Source: an uncultured Caryophanales bacterium
Lineage (GTDB): Bacteria > Bacillota_I > Bacilli_A > RF39 > UBA660
Direction of reading: 5' to 3'
Length of the DNA: 28,141 bases
NCBI GenBank assembly: GCA_947169395.1
Contig: CAMVPJ010000009.1
Location: forward strand, 1 to 28,141
Both the position numbers and the translations under genes were made by a program. Each line of letters opens with the position of its first letter. Position 1 is the first letter of the stretch. The notes under the pieces are model-generated. The model was not told the origin of the DNA. It did not search any database and saw nothing but the letters and a program-made list of their open reading frames with translations. This document shows positions 1-7,758 of the stretch, one piece after another.

Positions 1-102
1 ACTTTGGCCTTTTTTTATAATGGATTAAAAGATTTTGCTGCAAAACTAAAGATTATAACAGATAAAAATTATATTTCAAATATAATTAGATATTTTTATT
101 AA
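1..102 (+). CDS. C-terminal end of an unidentified protein (partial)
   Basis: The frame is open from base 1 to a TAA at 100-102 and encodes 33 residues ending IIRYFY. It is cut by the window edge, so no domain can be seen. In Bacillus the gene next to rpsT/gpr is holA (DNA polymerase III delta subunit), and a C-terminal helix of this kind would not contradict that, but the fragment is too short to identify. Its end faces the end of gpr (stop at 148), so the two genes converge with a 45-base AT-rich gap in which I see no clear hairpin terminator. Confidence 0.4.
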   Translation, partial: TLAFFYNGLKDFAAKLKIITDKNYISNIIRYFY

Positions 103-147
103 ATGATGTGTAAAGAAAAAGTAAATATAACAGATATTAATAAAAAT

Positions 148-1164
148 TTATATGTTATGAAGTGTTTCATTTACTGAACTTGAGATAAGCATTGATAATC
201 TATCTATTACAAAGTCTATTTCTTTTGGTGTAACCATTAAGTTATATCCAATAGGATTTAATACTTCATTAATAAGTATTTTAACTTCATCACTACTAAG
301 TTTACCAATAAGTCCAAATAAATCTTCTTTATCTTTAGTATTTATAACTATATTTTTATTTAGATAATTAATATTATTAAATGTTAGTTTGCTTTTAGGA
401 TTTTTACTATACTCTTTATTAAATGCATAGTGTTTATACATATAATTGATTGTATCTGATACTATTACTGATGCATCTACTACTGTTGGTACTCCAATTG
501 CTATAACAGGTACACCTATAGTAGACTCGCTTATCTCTTTTCTAGCATTACCTATCCCACTACCTGGATGTATTCCTGTATCAGTCATTTGTATAGTTTT
601 ATTTACTCTATCAACAGATCCACTAGCAAGTGCGTCTACGGCAATTATAAAATTAGGTTTAATCTTTTTTACAATAGAATCTACTATATCACTAGTTTCA
701 ATTCCTGTTGTAGCTGATACTCCTGGAGATATTACTGATACTACTCTATATTTATTATCTAACTCTCCTAAGTCATAAATATGCTTAGTAACTATTATAT
801 CTTTTGATACCTTTGGTCCTAGACTATCTGGAGTAGATTTAGCATTACCAAGTCCAATAAATAAACAAGCATCGGTATCTTTTATATTCATCTTACTAAG
901 TAAACTACTAAGTTCCATCTTTACTACTTTTTTAACTTTATTATAATTAGAAGTATCTGTTACATCATCAAACTCAATAGTTACATAATTACCCTCTTTT
1001 TTATTTAGACTATTTTTCTTATCTAATTTAACATCTGTAATGCTTACTCCATCAACATTTTTAATTACTTGTTTAACTCCATCTAGACTACTTATTTTAT
1101 CAATTACATCAATAGCTAAGTCAGTATGAATATCAATATTACTTAAATTTATTTCATGTTTCAT
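148..1164 (-). CDS. gpr: GPR germination (endospore) protease
   Basis: Germination protease of peptidase family A25. It degrades the small acid-soluble spore proteins that coat DNA, releasing amino acids on germination. The 338-residue length is somewhat shorter than the Bacillus enzyme (about 370). The N-terminus has HTDLAIDVID (13-22), matching the zymogen processing site TDLA/xE. The two conserved acidic positions are visible as TPDSLGP (D113) and AVDALA (D177), and TGIHPGSGIGNARKEIS (196-212) is the hallmark block. Start ATG at 1164 follows GGTGATACA. It is divergent from rpsT, the usual neighbourhood in Bacillota. In the family it is made in the forespore under sigma-G; I could not pick a convincing sigma-G promoter in the short upstream region. 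Confidence 0.97.
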   Translation of the reverse strand: MKHEINLSNIDIHTDLAIDVIDKISSLDGVKQVIKNVDGVSITDVKLDKKNSLNKKEGNYVTIEFDDVTDTSNYNKVKKVVKMELSSLLSKMNIKDTDACLFIGLGNAKSTPDSLGPKVSKDIIVTKHIYDLGELDNKYRVVSVISPGVSATTGIETSDIVDSIVKKIKPNFIIAVDALASGSVDRVNKTIQMTDTGIHPGSGIGNARKEISESTIGVPVIAIGVPTVVDASVIVSDTINYMYKHYAFNKEYSKNPKSKLTFNNINYLNKNIVINTKDKEDLFGLIGKLSSDEVKILINEVLNPIGYNLMVTPKEIDFVIDRLSMLISSSVNETLHNI

Positions 1165-1205
1165 TGTATCACCATTAATATTTTTAACAATTTTTGTAAT
1201 TTTAT

Positions 1206-1234
1206 TTGATTTTTGTAAGGATATTTGCTAAAAT
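1206..1234 (+). promoter_or_regulatory. Sigma-A type promoter of rpsT
   Basis: TTGATT (1206-1211), a 17-base spacer and TAAAAT (1229-1234) lie just upstream of rpsT. The predicted transcript starts near 1241 and gives a leader of about 20 bases containing the GAAAGGAGGAAC ribosome binding site. Confidence 0.65.
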
Positions 1235-1261
1235 ATGTTTATGTGCGAAAGGAGGAACTAT

Positions 1262-1525
1262 ATGCCAAATTTAAAGAATGCTAAAAAAAGAGTTTTAGTT
1301 ATTAAGAAAAAAGAAGAAGAGAATAATAAATTCGCAGCTACTATGAAAAGTTCTATAAAAAAAGTAGATCGTGCAGTTGCATCTAAAGATAAAGAAAAAG
1401 CTGAAGGTGCATTAAAGGTTGCAATTAAGGCTATTGATAAAGCTACATCTAAAGGAGCTACTAAAAAGAATACTGCTGCAAGAAATAAATCAAGATTAAC
1501 TAAGAAAGTTAATTCTATGGAATAA
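1262..1525 (+). CDS. rpsT: 30S ribosomal protein S20
   Basis: Small-subunit protein bS20, which binds 16S rRNA early in assembly. The protein is 87 residues, normal for the family, and starts MPNLKNAKKRVLV, the expected N-terminus. The ATG at 1262 is preceded by AAAGGAGG at 1249-1255. An in-frame ATG at 1235 would add nine residues that include the ribosome binding site and is rejected. It is lysine-rich throughout and ends in a typical basic helix (NKSRLTKKVNSME). It is divergent from gpr and followed by its own terminator, so it appears to be transcribed alone. Confidence 0.96.
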   Translation: MPNLKNAKKRVLVIKKKEEENNKFAATMKSSIKKVDRAVASKDKEKAEGALKVAIKAIDKATSKGATKKNTAARNKSRLTKKVNSME

Positions 1526-1542
1526 TTCTTATAGTAATTTAT

Positions 1543-1592
1543 GGAGTAAATAAAGGAGTAATTTTTTTGGAGTAATTTACTTCATTTTTTTT
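1543..1592 (+). terminator. Rho-independent terminator of rpsT
   Basis: Arms GGAGTAAAT (1543-1551) and ATTTACTTC (1575-1583) pair with one G-U, followed by eight T (1585-1592). The sequence in the loop repeats the arm motif (GGAGTAA), so alternative pairings exist. Confidence 0.6.
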
Positions 1593-1609
1593 GGCTTTTC
1601 TGATATAAT
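1581..1609 (+). promoter_or_regulatory. Promoter of the transglutaminase-like gene
   Basis: An extended -10 element TGATATAAT (1601-1609) lies 16 bases before the ATG at 1626, with only a weak -35 (TTCATT, 1581-1586) that overlaps the rpsT terminator. Any leader would be about 10 bases and just contains AGGTGATGG. Confidence 0.45.
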
Positions 1610-1625
1610 TTTACTAGGTGATGGA

Positions 1626-2534
1626 ATGAAAAGGATTATTTCATATTTAATTATGATTTTAGTAATTGTACTTGTATTTATATATAGAGAAGATATTACT
1701 AATTATGTAACTAATAATATTATAAAACAAGAGAAAATAGAAGATTTAAAATATAATGATTATGCTAAAAAGAAAGATTATAAATTTGTAGCTATAGCAA
1801 GTGATTTAAAGATTCATAAAAAAGATGATATTAAGAGTGTCTTTTATACTGTACTTGATAGTGGTATTGATGAATATAATATATATTGCGATACTAAATA
1901 CAAGACTTGTACAAAAGATGTTGAAGAGTTCTTTAATGATAAAGATACTTTATCTGAGATTAATAACTTTGTTCATCCTTATAACTCATTTAAAAATATA
2001 AAAATAAGTGTTACTAACTATGGTAAAATTACTTTAACTATTACTCATATATATAATAGTAATGAGATAAGTATTGTTAATGAAGAAATAGATAAGTTTA
2101 TTAAAGAGAATATTAATGATACTATGAATAATAATGAGAAAATAAAAGTATTCCATGATTACATAGTTAATAATACTAAGTTTGATACTGAAATTGAAAA
2201 TAGTAGTGATAGATTAAATTCTACTTCATATACCGCATATGGGCTACTTATCAATCATAAAGCGATTTGTGGTGGTTATACTGATACTATGGCTATATAT
2301 TTAGATAAATTAAATATTCCTAATATAAGAGTATCAACTACAGAACACGTATGGAACTTAGTTAATATTGATGATTCTTGGTTAAACTTAGATGTAACTT
2401 GGGATGATCCTGTTACATCTAACGGAACTGATATGCTTATGTATGATTATTATTTAATTGATACTAATACACTTCTATCTAAAGATACTACACAACATAA
2501 TTTTAATAAAGATATTTATTTAGAAGCAAATTAG
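1626..2534 (+). CDS. Membrane-anchored transglutaminase-like domain protein
   Basis: A 302-residue protein with one N-terminal membrane segment (about 4-20) and the rest probably outside the cell. The C-terminal half carries the transglutaminase-core fold: C215 in HKAICGGYTDTMA, H241 in TTEHVWNLV and D256 in WLNLDVTWDDP form the expected Cys-His-Asp triad with the usual spacing. In bacteria such proteins are often cysteine proteases or peptide-processing enzymes; the substrate cannot be read from the sequence. The ATG at 1626 follows AGGTGATGG. The stop codon abuts the stop codon of the convergent gene at 2535, and a terminator hairpin spans the junction. Confidence 0.8.
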   Translation: MKRIISYLIMILVIVLVFIYREDITNYVTNNIIKQEKIEDLKYNDYAKKKDYKFVAIASDLKIHKKDDIKSVFYTVLDSGIDEYNIYCDTKYKTCTKDVEEFFNDKDTLSEINNFVHPYNSFKNIKISVTNYGKITLTITHIYNSNEISIVNEEIDKFIKENINDTMNNNEKIKVFHDYIVNNTKFDTEIENSSDRLNSTSYTAYGLLINHKAICGGYTDTMAIYLDKLNIPNIRVSTTEHVWNLVNIDDSWLNLDVTWDDPVTSNGTDMLMYDYYLIDTNTLLSKDTTQHNFNKDIYLEAN

Positions 2535-2560
2535 TCACCTAACTTGGTGACTAATTTTTT
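2530..2560 (+). terminator. Terminator between convergent genes
   Basis: A perfect 10-bp stem, ATTAGTCACC (2530-2539) with GGTGACTAAT (2546-2555), a six-base loop and a T run on the plus strand. It contains the stop codons of both flanking genes. The minus-strand tail is only weakly T-rich, so it should work best for the transglutaminase gene. Confidence 0.85.
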
Positions 2561-3347
2561 CTATACTATTTAAAACTGATAAATTAAACAAGTTAATTGT
2601 ATCATTTATATTATTTTGATCTGTGTTGAGGGTGTAAGCAAGAACTCTTATTATTTCATCATTCTTAATATAATTGATAATCTTATTTCTATTTTCATTT
2701 CCGCTAAAATAAGTAACATCATTATTATTAATATAATTAAATAAAGCACTTATTGTTTGATTATAACCATATTTTATATAAGTATCTTTGTATGCATTAA
2801 ATAATATGTTATATTTATCTATAAGTGATAGATGGTAATCCTTATAATTAGGATTATAAACAATACTATCGACATTCATATTATTAACTGGAATATAACC
2901 ATATACATATTCAGGAAATATTCTTACTTGATTATTATCATCAATGTAGAATAGCTGACTGTTATTTTTTAATTCCTTTGGTATTTTAAGTAATATACAA
3001 CCATCAGAACCTTTGTAACCACGACACTGTTTAATATTCACACATAACTCAACAAAACTATCATAGAAGCTTACTGTTTTTTCAATATCATACTTACCTG
3101 TAATTCCACCTGATAAAACATGACCATTACTATATAATCCATTACTAAATATATCATTTAAAACATGATTATCAACTATAATATAACCTGTTTTATGAAT
3201 ACCCAACATATAATTAGAATCACAAAAAATATTATATAGTTCATTCTCAATATTAGTATTTATATAACCTTTTTTATTTTGTTCTACTAATAATTCATTA
3301 ACTAATTCAAAATATGATTTCTCTTGCTTCTTTTTCTTTTGAAACAC
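2535..3347 (-). CDS. Uncharacterised protein, possible ADP-ribosyltransferase-like fold
   Basis: I do not recognise this 270-residue protein with certainty. No signal peptide or membrane segment is visible. The middle has LGIHKTG (48-54), then DIFSNGLYSNG (65-75), RGYKGSDGCILLKIPKE (109-125) and FPEYVYGYIPV (144-154). The order 'short strand with His, helix ending in NGL, late strand with Glu' resembles the H-Y-E class of ADP-ribosyltransferase-like proteins, with H51 and E146 as candidate residues; this is inference from pattern only. The start is GTG at 3347, supported by GGAG eight bases upstream inside the end of rbfA. It abuts rbfA with no gap, so the two are probably cotranscribed. Confidence 0.6.
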   Translation of the reverse strand: MFQKKKKQEKSYFELVNELLVEQNKKGYINTNIENELYNIFCDSNYMLGIHKTGYIIVDNHVLNDIFSNGLYSNGHVLSGGITGKYDIEKTVSFYDSFVELCVNIKQCRGYKGSDGCILLKIPKELKNNSQLFYIDDNNQVRIFPEYVYGYIPVNNMNVDSIVYNPNYKDYHLSLIDKYNILFNAYKDTYIKYGYNQTISALFNYINNNDVTYFSGNENRNKIINYIKNDEIIRVLAYTLNTDQNNINDTINLFNLSVLNSIEKISHQVR

Positions 3348-3698
3348 TTACTCTTCTCCATCTTTTTCATGTATTTCTTTTATTTTTGCTTCTATATCCA
3401 TTCCATATTCAATAGAATCATCATAAATAAATTCTAATTTGGGCATATGGCGAATATCTATTCTATCAAATAACTTAGTTCTAATAAAACCACTAGCTTG
3501 ATTTAATGCTTTTTTCGTATCCTCTCTCTTAGAATCATCAAGTACAGTAAAATATACTTTAGCGTAACTTAAATCACTAGTAACTTTTACTGCAGTAATT
3601 GTTACAAACTTAATATGTTGATTCTTAACTTCATATTCTAATACATTACTTATTTCTCTTACAAATGCATGATTAATTTTATTTATTTTATTATTCAT
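3348..3698 (-). CDS. rbfA: Ribosome-binding factor A
   Basis: RbfA helps mature the 5' end of 16S rRNA in the 30S subunit. The 116-residue length and the KH-type blocks match the family: HAFVREISNVLEYEVKN near the N-terminus, FVTITAVKVTSDLSYAKVYF and RTKLFDRIDIRHMPKLEF. The ATG at 3698 is chosen because AAGAAGGA lies seven bases upstream; a start at 3719 would place that site inside the gene. The usual nusA-infB partners are not upstream; instead rbfA starts a short operon with the uncharacterised gene at 2535-3347. A TATAAT at 3720-3725 (minus strand) lies between the previous terminator and the start. Confidence 0.95.
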   Translation of the reverse strand: MNNKINKINHAFVREISNVLEYEVKNQHIKFVTITAVKVTSDLSYAKVYFTVLDDSKREDTKKALNQASGFIRTKLFDRIDIRHMPKLEFIYDDSIEYGMDIEAKIKEIHEKDGEE

Positions 3699-3719
3699 AA
3701 TATCCTTCTTTCTAAACAT

Positions 3720-3725
3720 ATTATA
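3720..3725 (-). promoter_or_regulatory. -10 element of the rbfA promoter
   Basis: A consensus TATAAT on the minus strand sits 21 bases before the rbfA ATG and directly after the upstream terminator. No good -35 is seen; the best hexamer at 17 bases is TAGATT, inside the terminator. Confidence 0.5.
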
Positions 3726-3736
3726 GCAAGTATGAA

Positions 3737-3763
3737 AGAAAAAATCTAGGTTATACCTAGATT
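3737..3763 (-). terminator. Terminator of the rel-dtd-permease operon
   Basis: On the minus strand AATCTAGGT and ACCTAGATT form a perfect 9-bp stem with a 3-base loop (3743-3763), followed by a T-rich tail to about 3735. The first arm overlaps the stop codon of the permease gene. Confidence 0.85.
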
Positions 3764-4832
3764 AATTGCTCTTTATCTTTCTTCCACTTTTTATACTATC
3801 AAATATATCATCTTTATAGAACTTAAATGCAGTAACTCCTAGTATTGCCATTGGGAACGATATAACTATACCCATTATACCAAATATTGCACTTCCCGCA
3901 AATACGGAAAATATTACTATTAATGGATGTATTGAGTTAGTCTTACCATATACATTAGCATTTATTACATAACTATCTACCATAGATAGTACTGTAAATA
4001 CTATTAATGTTTTTATGAATAATGAAGGACTTATAACAAATGCCGTTACTGCGGCAACACAGTTATTCATAATACCACCAAAGTATGGAATAAGATTAGC
4101 CACTCCTGCAAGAAGTCCTAATAATAATGCATCAGGGTGTCCAATAATTGAGTAGACTATGCTATACTCAAACACTGATATTATCATTACTATCACAAGT
4201 CCACTTAAATATTTCTTCATCTGATGATCTAAACTAGATACAAAATCAAATGTTTTCTTTTTTCTTTTCTTAAAGAAGTTTCTAACTCCATCTCTAATTT
4301 TATCCATATCAATTAATAAGTATACAAATGCTGCAGCTGCAATACATACTTTAGAAAATAATCCAAGCGAAGTATTTACTAAATGTATTGTACCATTTGA
4401 TACATATTGTCCAATGTTAGACATAATATTTTTAAATATATCATTTAAACTATTTTCTAAACCTGAGAAGTTAACATCTGATCCAAAGTCATAATTAGAT
4501 AGTTTATTGATAAAAGCAATAATACTATTAAATAAGTTTGATAATTGTCCAACTAATACTGTTGATACAACATAGATTAATGCTGCAATAATTAGTGCGA
4601 GAGTTAATACTATTATTGTGACTGCTAATCCTTTAGGAATTTTTTTCTTCTGTAAATATTTAAGTATTGGATGTAGTGCATAAGCTAGTGCAAAAGCAAA
4701 TAAGAATGGTAGCATTATACCTACTACTTTATTTACTATCCCCATCCATAAATGTCCTGTTTTATAAAGGAAAAATATTGCAAGTATTATTAATGTTAAA
4801 TTTACTAATTTATAATTTATTTTATTTTCCAT
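3762..4832 (-). CDS. AI-2E family (PerM/YhhT-like) membrane permease
   Basis: A 356-residue polytopic membrane protein with about eight hydrophobic segments and the family layout: an N-terminal pair of helices ending in ALAYALHPILKYL, a soluble middle region (about 95-150), and a C-terminal set with ANLIPYFGGIMN (about 244-255) and the terminal PLIVIFSVFAGSAIFGIMG block. Members are proposed transporters for small molecules or ions; the true substrate here is unknown. ATG at 4832 follows GGTGATTAA, which lies in the end of dtd, and the two genes abut with no gap, pointing to translational coupling. A terminator follows at once. Confidence 0.88.
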   Translation of the reverse strand: MENKINYKLVNLTLIILAIFFLYKTGHLWMGIVNKVVGIMLPFLFAFALAYALHPILKYLQKKKIPKGLAVTIIVLTLALIIAALIYVVSTVLVGQLSNLFNSIIAFINKLSNYDFGSDVNFSGLENSLNDIFKNIMSNIGQYVSNGTIHLVNTSLGLFSKVCIAAAAFVYLLIDMDKIRDGVRNFFKKRKKKTFDFVSSLDHQMKKYLSGLVIVMIISVFEYSIVYSIIGHPDALLLGLLAGVANLIPYFGGIMNNCVAAVTAFVISPSLFIKTLIVFTVLSMVDSYVINANVYGKTNSIHPLIVIFSVFAGSAIFGIMGIVISFPMAILGVTAFKFYKDDIFDSIKSGRKIKSN

Positions 4833-5273
4833 TTAATCACCACTTTCTATAATTATTGTAATTGGTCCTAAATTATTAATACTAACTAACATATCCGCAC
4901 CAAATACTCCTGTTTCTACATTAATGTATTCTCTTAATTTCTCATTAAATATATCATATAATTTAGTAGCCTCAGTCCCATTCATTGCTTTTATGTAACT
5001 AGGTCTATTACCTTTTTTAGTATCAGCATATAGTGTGAACTGGGAAATACTTAGCACGCTACCACCTACATCTAATATCGACTTATTCATAACTCCATTA
5101 TCATCATCAAATATTCTAAGATTAACAAGTTTCCTTACACAGTAATCTATATCTTTTATGGTATCAGTATGTGTAAAACCTACAAGTACTACAAGACCAC
5201 TACTAATCTTACCTACTACTTTAGAGTTTATACTAACACTAGAATCTTTACTTCTTTGTACTATTAGTCTCAT
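4833..5273 (-). CDS. dtd: D-aminoacyl-tRNA deacylase
   Basis: DTD removes D-amino acids and glycine mischarged on tRNA, a proofreading role in the cytoplasm. The 146-residue length is typical. Both active-site motifs are visible: SQFTLYAD (77-84, family SQFTL) and NLGPIT (134-139, family NxGPxT with the cross-subunit cis-Pro). The ATG at 5273 overlaps the rel stop codon by four bases (ATGA), the same rel-dtd pairing found in Bacillus and many other Firmicutes. It is the middle gene of the rel-dtd-permease operon. Confidence 0.96.
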   Translation of the reverse strand: MRLIVQRSKDSSVSINSKVVGKISSGLVVLVGFTHTDTIKDIDYCVRKLVNLRIFDDDNGVMNKSILDVGGSVLSISQFTLYADTKKGNRPSYIKAMNGTEATKLYDIFNEKLREYINVETGVFGADMLVSINNLGPITIIIESGD

Positions 5274-7390
5274 TTTATTATCCTTTCAACACTAGTTACA
5301 CCTTCAATAGTAGATAGACTTGTCATATATTTATTAAGTGCTTCTATATTAGGCACAGATACCTTTATTTCAAATGAATAATTACCATCCATCTTAATAT
5401 TATTAATACTTTTTAAAGTTAAATTATTACTTTGTGTAATAGAGGCAATATCTAAAATTAAATCTTTCTTAGTATTAGTATATACCATTATATTAGTAGA
5501 ATACTTCTTATCTATAGTATCATTCCATCTAACACTAATTAATCTTTCTTTTATATTTGCAATATTAGGACAATTACTCTTATGAATATTAATACCAATT
5601 CCAGTTTGAATATATCCTACTATTTCATCACCTGGTACTGGCGCACAACACTTAGATCTATTAACTTTAATATCATCAATACCTTCTACAATTATATCTC
5701 CCTTATGTTCTATATCATTATTATCTTTAATAACTTTATTAAGTAATACTTCACTTTTATCATCTTCTGTATTTATTACGTGACTTGCAGATATTTTACC
5801 ACTACCTACATTAATATATAAATCATTAATATTAGCAAGATGTAAGTCATTTAATATCTTATCTAAGTTATCACCACTAAGCATATCAGATGCACTAATT
5901 TTCTTTTTTCTAAATTCTTTAATTAGTATTTCTTCACCCTTTTTAAGATACTCTGCTTTATCTATTTTATTAAAGTATGATCTAATTTTATTCTTTGCTT
6001 GACTAGTATAAGCAATATCTAGCCAACTTTTTGATGGAGTTGAAGTCTTATTAGTATTAATCTTAATAACATCATTATCTTGTAATATGTAATCAAGTGG
6101 TACTATTTGTTCATTAACAATCGCACCTACCATAGAATCCCCTACTTTACTATGTACTCGGTAAGCAAAATCTATTGGAGTAGATCCATTAGGTAATTCT
6201 ATAACATCGCCTTTTGGAGTATAAACATAGATAGTATCTTTTAAATCCTCCATCTTAGTATCTATCTCTTCACTATTTTCATCAATTTCCATAATAGATC
6301 TAAAGAACTGTAACTTCTCTTCCATACCCTTCATTAAGTTCTTACCTTGTTCTTTATATGACCAATGAGAAGCAATACCACGTTCTGCCACTTCATCCAT
6401 TTCATAAGTACGAATCTGTATTTCAAAGAAATTACCTTCAGGACCAAATACTGTTGTATGAAGTGATTGATACATATTATTCTTTGGCATAGCTATATAG
6501 TCTTTAAATCTTTTAGGTACTGGACGATACTTAGAGTGAACAATTCCCATTGCTTGATAACAATCAGGTATAGTATCCACAAATACACGAAGAGCTAGAA
6601 GATCATAAATATCACTAAATCTTTTACCTTTATCAAGTTTTTTATAAATACTATAAATACTTTTAGCTCTACCTTTTATCTCATGTTTAATTCTATGTTC
6701 ATTAAGTAAATTAGATACATCATCCATCATTTCTTCAACAAACTTATTACGTTCATTCTTAGATTTATTAAGACGTTCTACTATAGAAAAATATACATCT
6801 GGTTTTAAGTAACGAAGTGATAAATCTTCAAGTTCACTTTTAATTTTATTAATACCTAGTCTATGTGCGATAGGAGTTAATATCTCAAGTGTTTCTTTAG
6901 CATTTTCTTTCTTCTTTTCATCAGATAACATATATATTGTTCGCATATTATGTAGTCTATCTGCAAGTTTTATAAATAATACTCGAACATCTTTAGTAAG
7001 CCCTACTAAGATTTTTCTATGATTAGCAATAGCTGTTTCATTAGTACCATTATATTTAAGATTATTTATTTGGGTTATACCTGATACAAGAAGAGCTACC
7101 TCACTACCAAATTTCTCTTTAATAACTTCTTCTTTAATACCACCTATATTAATAGTATCATGAAGCATTCCAGCAACAAGAGTATCAATATCGGCATTAA
7201 GACTAACTAATATATGTACAACATTAAGTAAGTGTGTAATATAAGCATCACCCGTTAATCTTTTCTGATTACTATGTACTTTTTTAGCATATTCATAAGC
7301 ATCTTTTAATCTAGTTATTTCATCATCATTTAGATAATTAATCTCATTTATAATATCTTCAATTGTAATATTTGGATTATCTTTGTTCAC
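5270..7390 (-). CDS. rel: Long RelA/SpoT family (p)ppGpp synthetase with altered hydrolase site
   Basis: A full-length Rel stringent-response enzyme (706 residues). Domains in order: HD hydrolase (about 30-180), synthetase (about 215-345, with KRFKDYIAMPK, EIQIRT and ASHWSYKEQG), TGS (about 385-445, IYVYTPKGDVIELPNG), zinc-finger-like CCAPVPGDEIVGY, and a C-terminal ACT domain. Metal ligands H53, H77, D78 and D144 keep the numbering of the Streptococcus Rel protein, but the catalytic Glu-Asp of HDxxED is N81-I82 (AGMLHDTINIGG, confirmed from the nucleotides). The synthetase has the RxKD form typical of bifunctional enzymes. The start is GTG at 7390 after AAGGTGAT. It heads the operon with dtd and the permease. 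Confidence 0.95.
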   Translation of the reverse strand: MNKDNPNITIEDIINEINYLNDDEITRLKDAYEYAKKVHSNQKRLTGDAYITHLLNVVHILVSLNADIDTLVAGMLHDTINIGGIKEEVIKEKFGSEVALLVSGITQINNLKYNGTNETAIANHRKILVGLTKDVRVLFIKLADRLHNMRTIYMLSDEKKKENAKETLEILTPIAHRLGINKIKSELEDLSLRYLKPDVYFSIVERLNKSKNERNKFVEEMMDDVSNLLNEHRIKHEIKGRAKSIYSIYKKLDKGKRFSDIYDLLALRVFVDTIPDCYQAMGIVHSKYRPVPKRFKDYIAMPKNNMYQSLHTTVFGPEGNFFEIQIRTYEMDEVAERGIASHWSYKEQGKNLMKGMEEKLQFFRSIMEIDENSEEIDTKMEDLKDTIYVYTPKGDVIELPNGSTPIDFAYRVHSKVGDSMVGAIVNEQIVPLDYILQDNDVIKINTNKTSTPSKSWLDIAYTSQAKNKIRSYFNKIDKAEYLKKGEEILIKEFRKKKISASDMLSGDNLDKILNDLHLANINDLYINVGSGKISASHVINTEDDKSEVLLNKVIKDNNDIEHKGDIIVEGIDDIKVNRSKCCAPVPGDEIVGYIQTGIGINIHKSNCPNIANIKERLISVRWNDTIDKKYSTNIMVYTNTKKDLILDIASITQSNNLTLKSINNIKMDGNYSFEIKVSVPNIEALNKYMTSLSTIEGVTSVERIIK

Positions 7391-7409
7391 GTCAAATCAC
7401 CTTACCCAA

Positions 7410-7418
7410 ATTATAACA
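7410..7418 (-). promoter_or_regulatory. Extended -10 promoter element of rel
   Basis: TGTTATAAT on the minus strand is a consensus extended -10, 20-28 bases before the GTG start. The -35 region is poly-T from the preceding terminator and is weak, as is common for extended -10 promoters. Confidence 0.6.
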
Positions 7419-7425
7419 CATCCAA

Positions 7426-7453
7426 GAAAAAAAGAATAGATAAAATCTATTCT
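7426..7453 (-). terminator. Terminator of the bacteriocin-like operon
   Basis: On the minus strand AGAATAGAT pairs perfectly with ATCTATTCT (7433-7453, loop of three) and is followed by a run of T (7426-7433). The stop codon of the second leader peptide gene lies inside the first arm. Confidence 0.9.
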
Positions 7454-7617
7454 AAAGGGCAAGATGAGCCTTCATATATACGTCTAATCGCACTACCAAG
7501 ACTTCTACCTATATCCATAATTGTATTTCCAGCTCTTGTAAGGGCGCTTATTAAGGTTGATGATAAACTAGAGCCTCCATCAATTTTTATCATCTCATCG
7601 CGTTTTAGTTTTCTCAT
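7447..7617 (-). CDS. Double-glycine leader peptide, candidate bacteriocin subunit B
   Basis: A 56-residue precursor. The leader MRKLKRDEMIKIDGG (1-15) fits the double-glycine consensus exactly: L at -12, E at -8, M at -7, I at -4 and GG at -2/-1. Cleavage after G15 by the C39 exporter encoded upstream would release a 41-residue peptide beginning SSLSSTLISALTRAG. The core is amphipathic and cationic, has the helix-packing motif GRSLG (37-41) and SxxxS repeats (16-24), and ends SSCPLE with one cysteine at C53. The ATG overlaps the stop of subunit A by four bases (ATGA), with GGGGTG upstream, so the two should be made in a fixed ratio. No homologue is recognised by name. Confidence 0.82.
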   Translation of the reverse strand: MRKLKRDEMIKIDGGSSLSSTLISALTRAGNTIMDIGRSLGSAIRRIYEGSSCPLE

Positions 7618-7757
7618 TCACGACACCCCAGTGGTCTTAATATGCCATCTAAAAGACCAGTAATAAAAGTAATTCCGGCAACAATTGCAGCAACAACTCC
7701 TATACTTATGCCACCACCACTAATATTTTTCATTTCAACATCTGTTAATTTTTCCAT
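7614..7757 (-). CDS. Double-glycine leader peptide, candidate bacteriocin subunit A
   Basis: A 47-residue precursor. The leader MEKLTDVEMKNISGG (1-15) has the same geometry as its neighbour: L at -12, E at -8, M at -7, I at -4 and GG at -2/-1. The predicted mature peptide is 32 residues, begins GISIGVVAAIVAG, is strongly hydrophobic, contains two GxxxG motifs (16-20 and 34-38, GLLDG) and ends RPLGCRE with a single cysteine at C45. GxxxG motifs in two adjacent GG-leader peptides are the hallmark of class IIb bacteriocins. The ATG at 7757 is one base after the stop of the accessory gene, and its site AAAGGAAAG lies in that gene's last codons. Confidence 0.85.
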   Translation of the reverse strand: MEKLTDVEMKNISGGGISIGVVAAIVAGITFITGLLDGILRPLGCRE

Positions 7758-7758
7758 A

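Noticed and set aside
446..778. Plus-strand open frame of 110 codons
   Set aside because: It is antisense to the conserved catalytic region of gpr, and its composition reflects that shadow.
1235..1261. Upstream in-frame ATG for rpsT
   Set aside because: It would code through the AAAGGAGG ribosome binding site and add residues absent from S20; the ATG at 1262 gives the family N-terminus.
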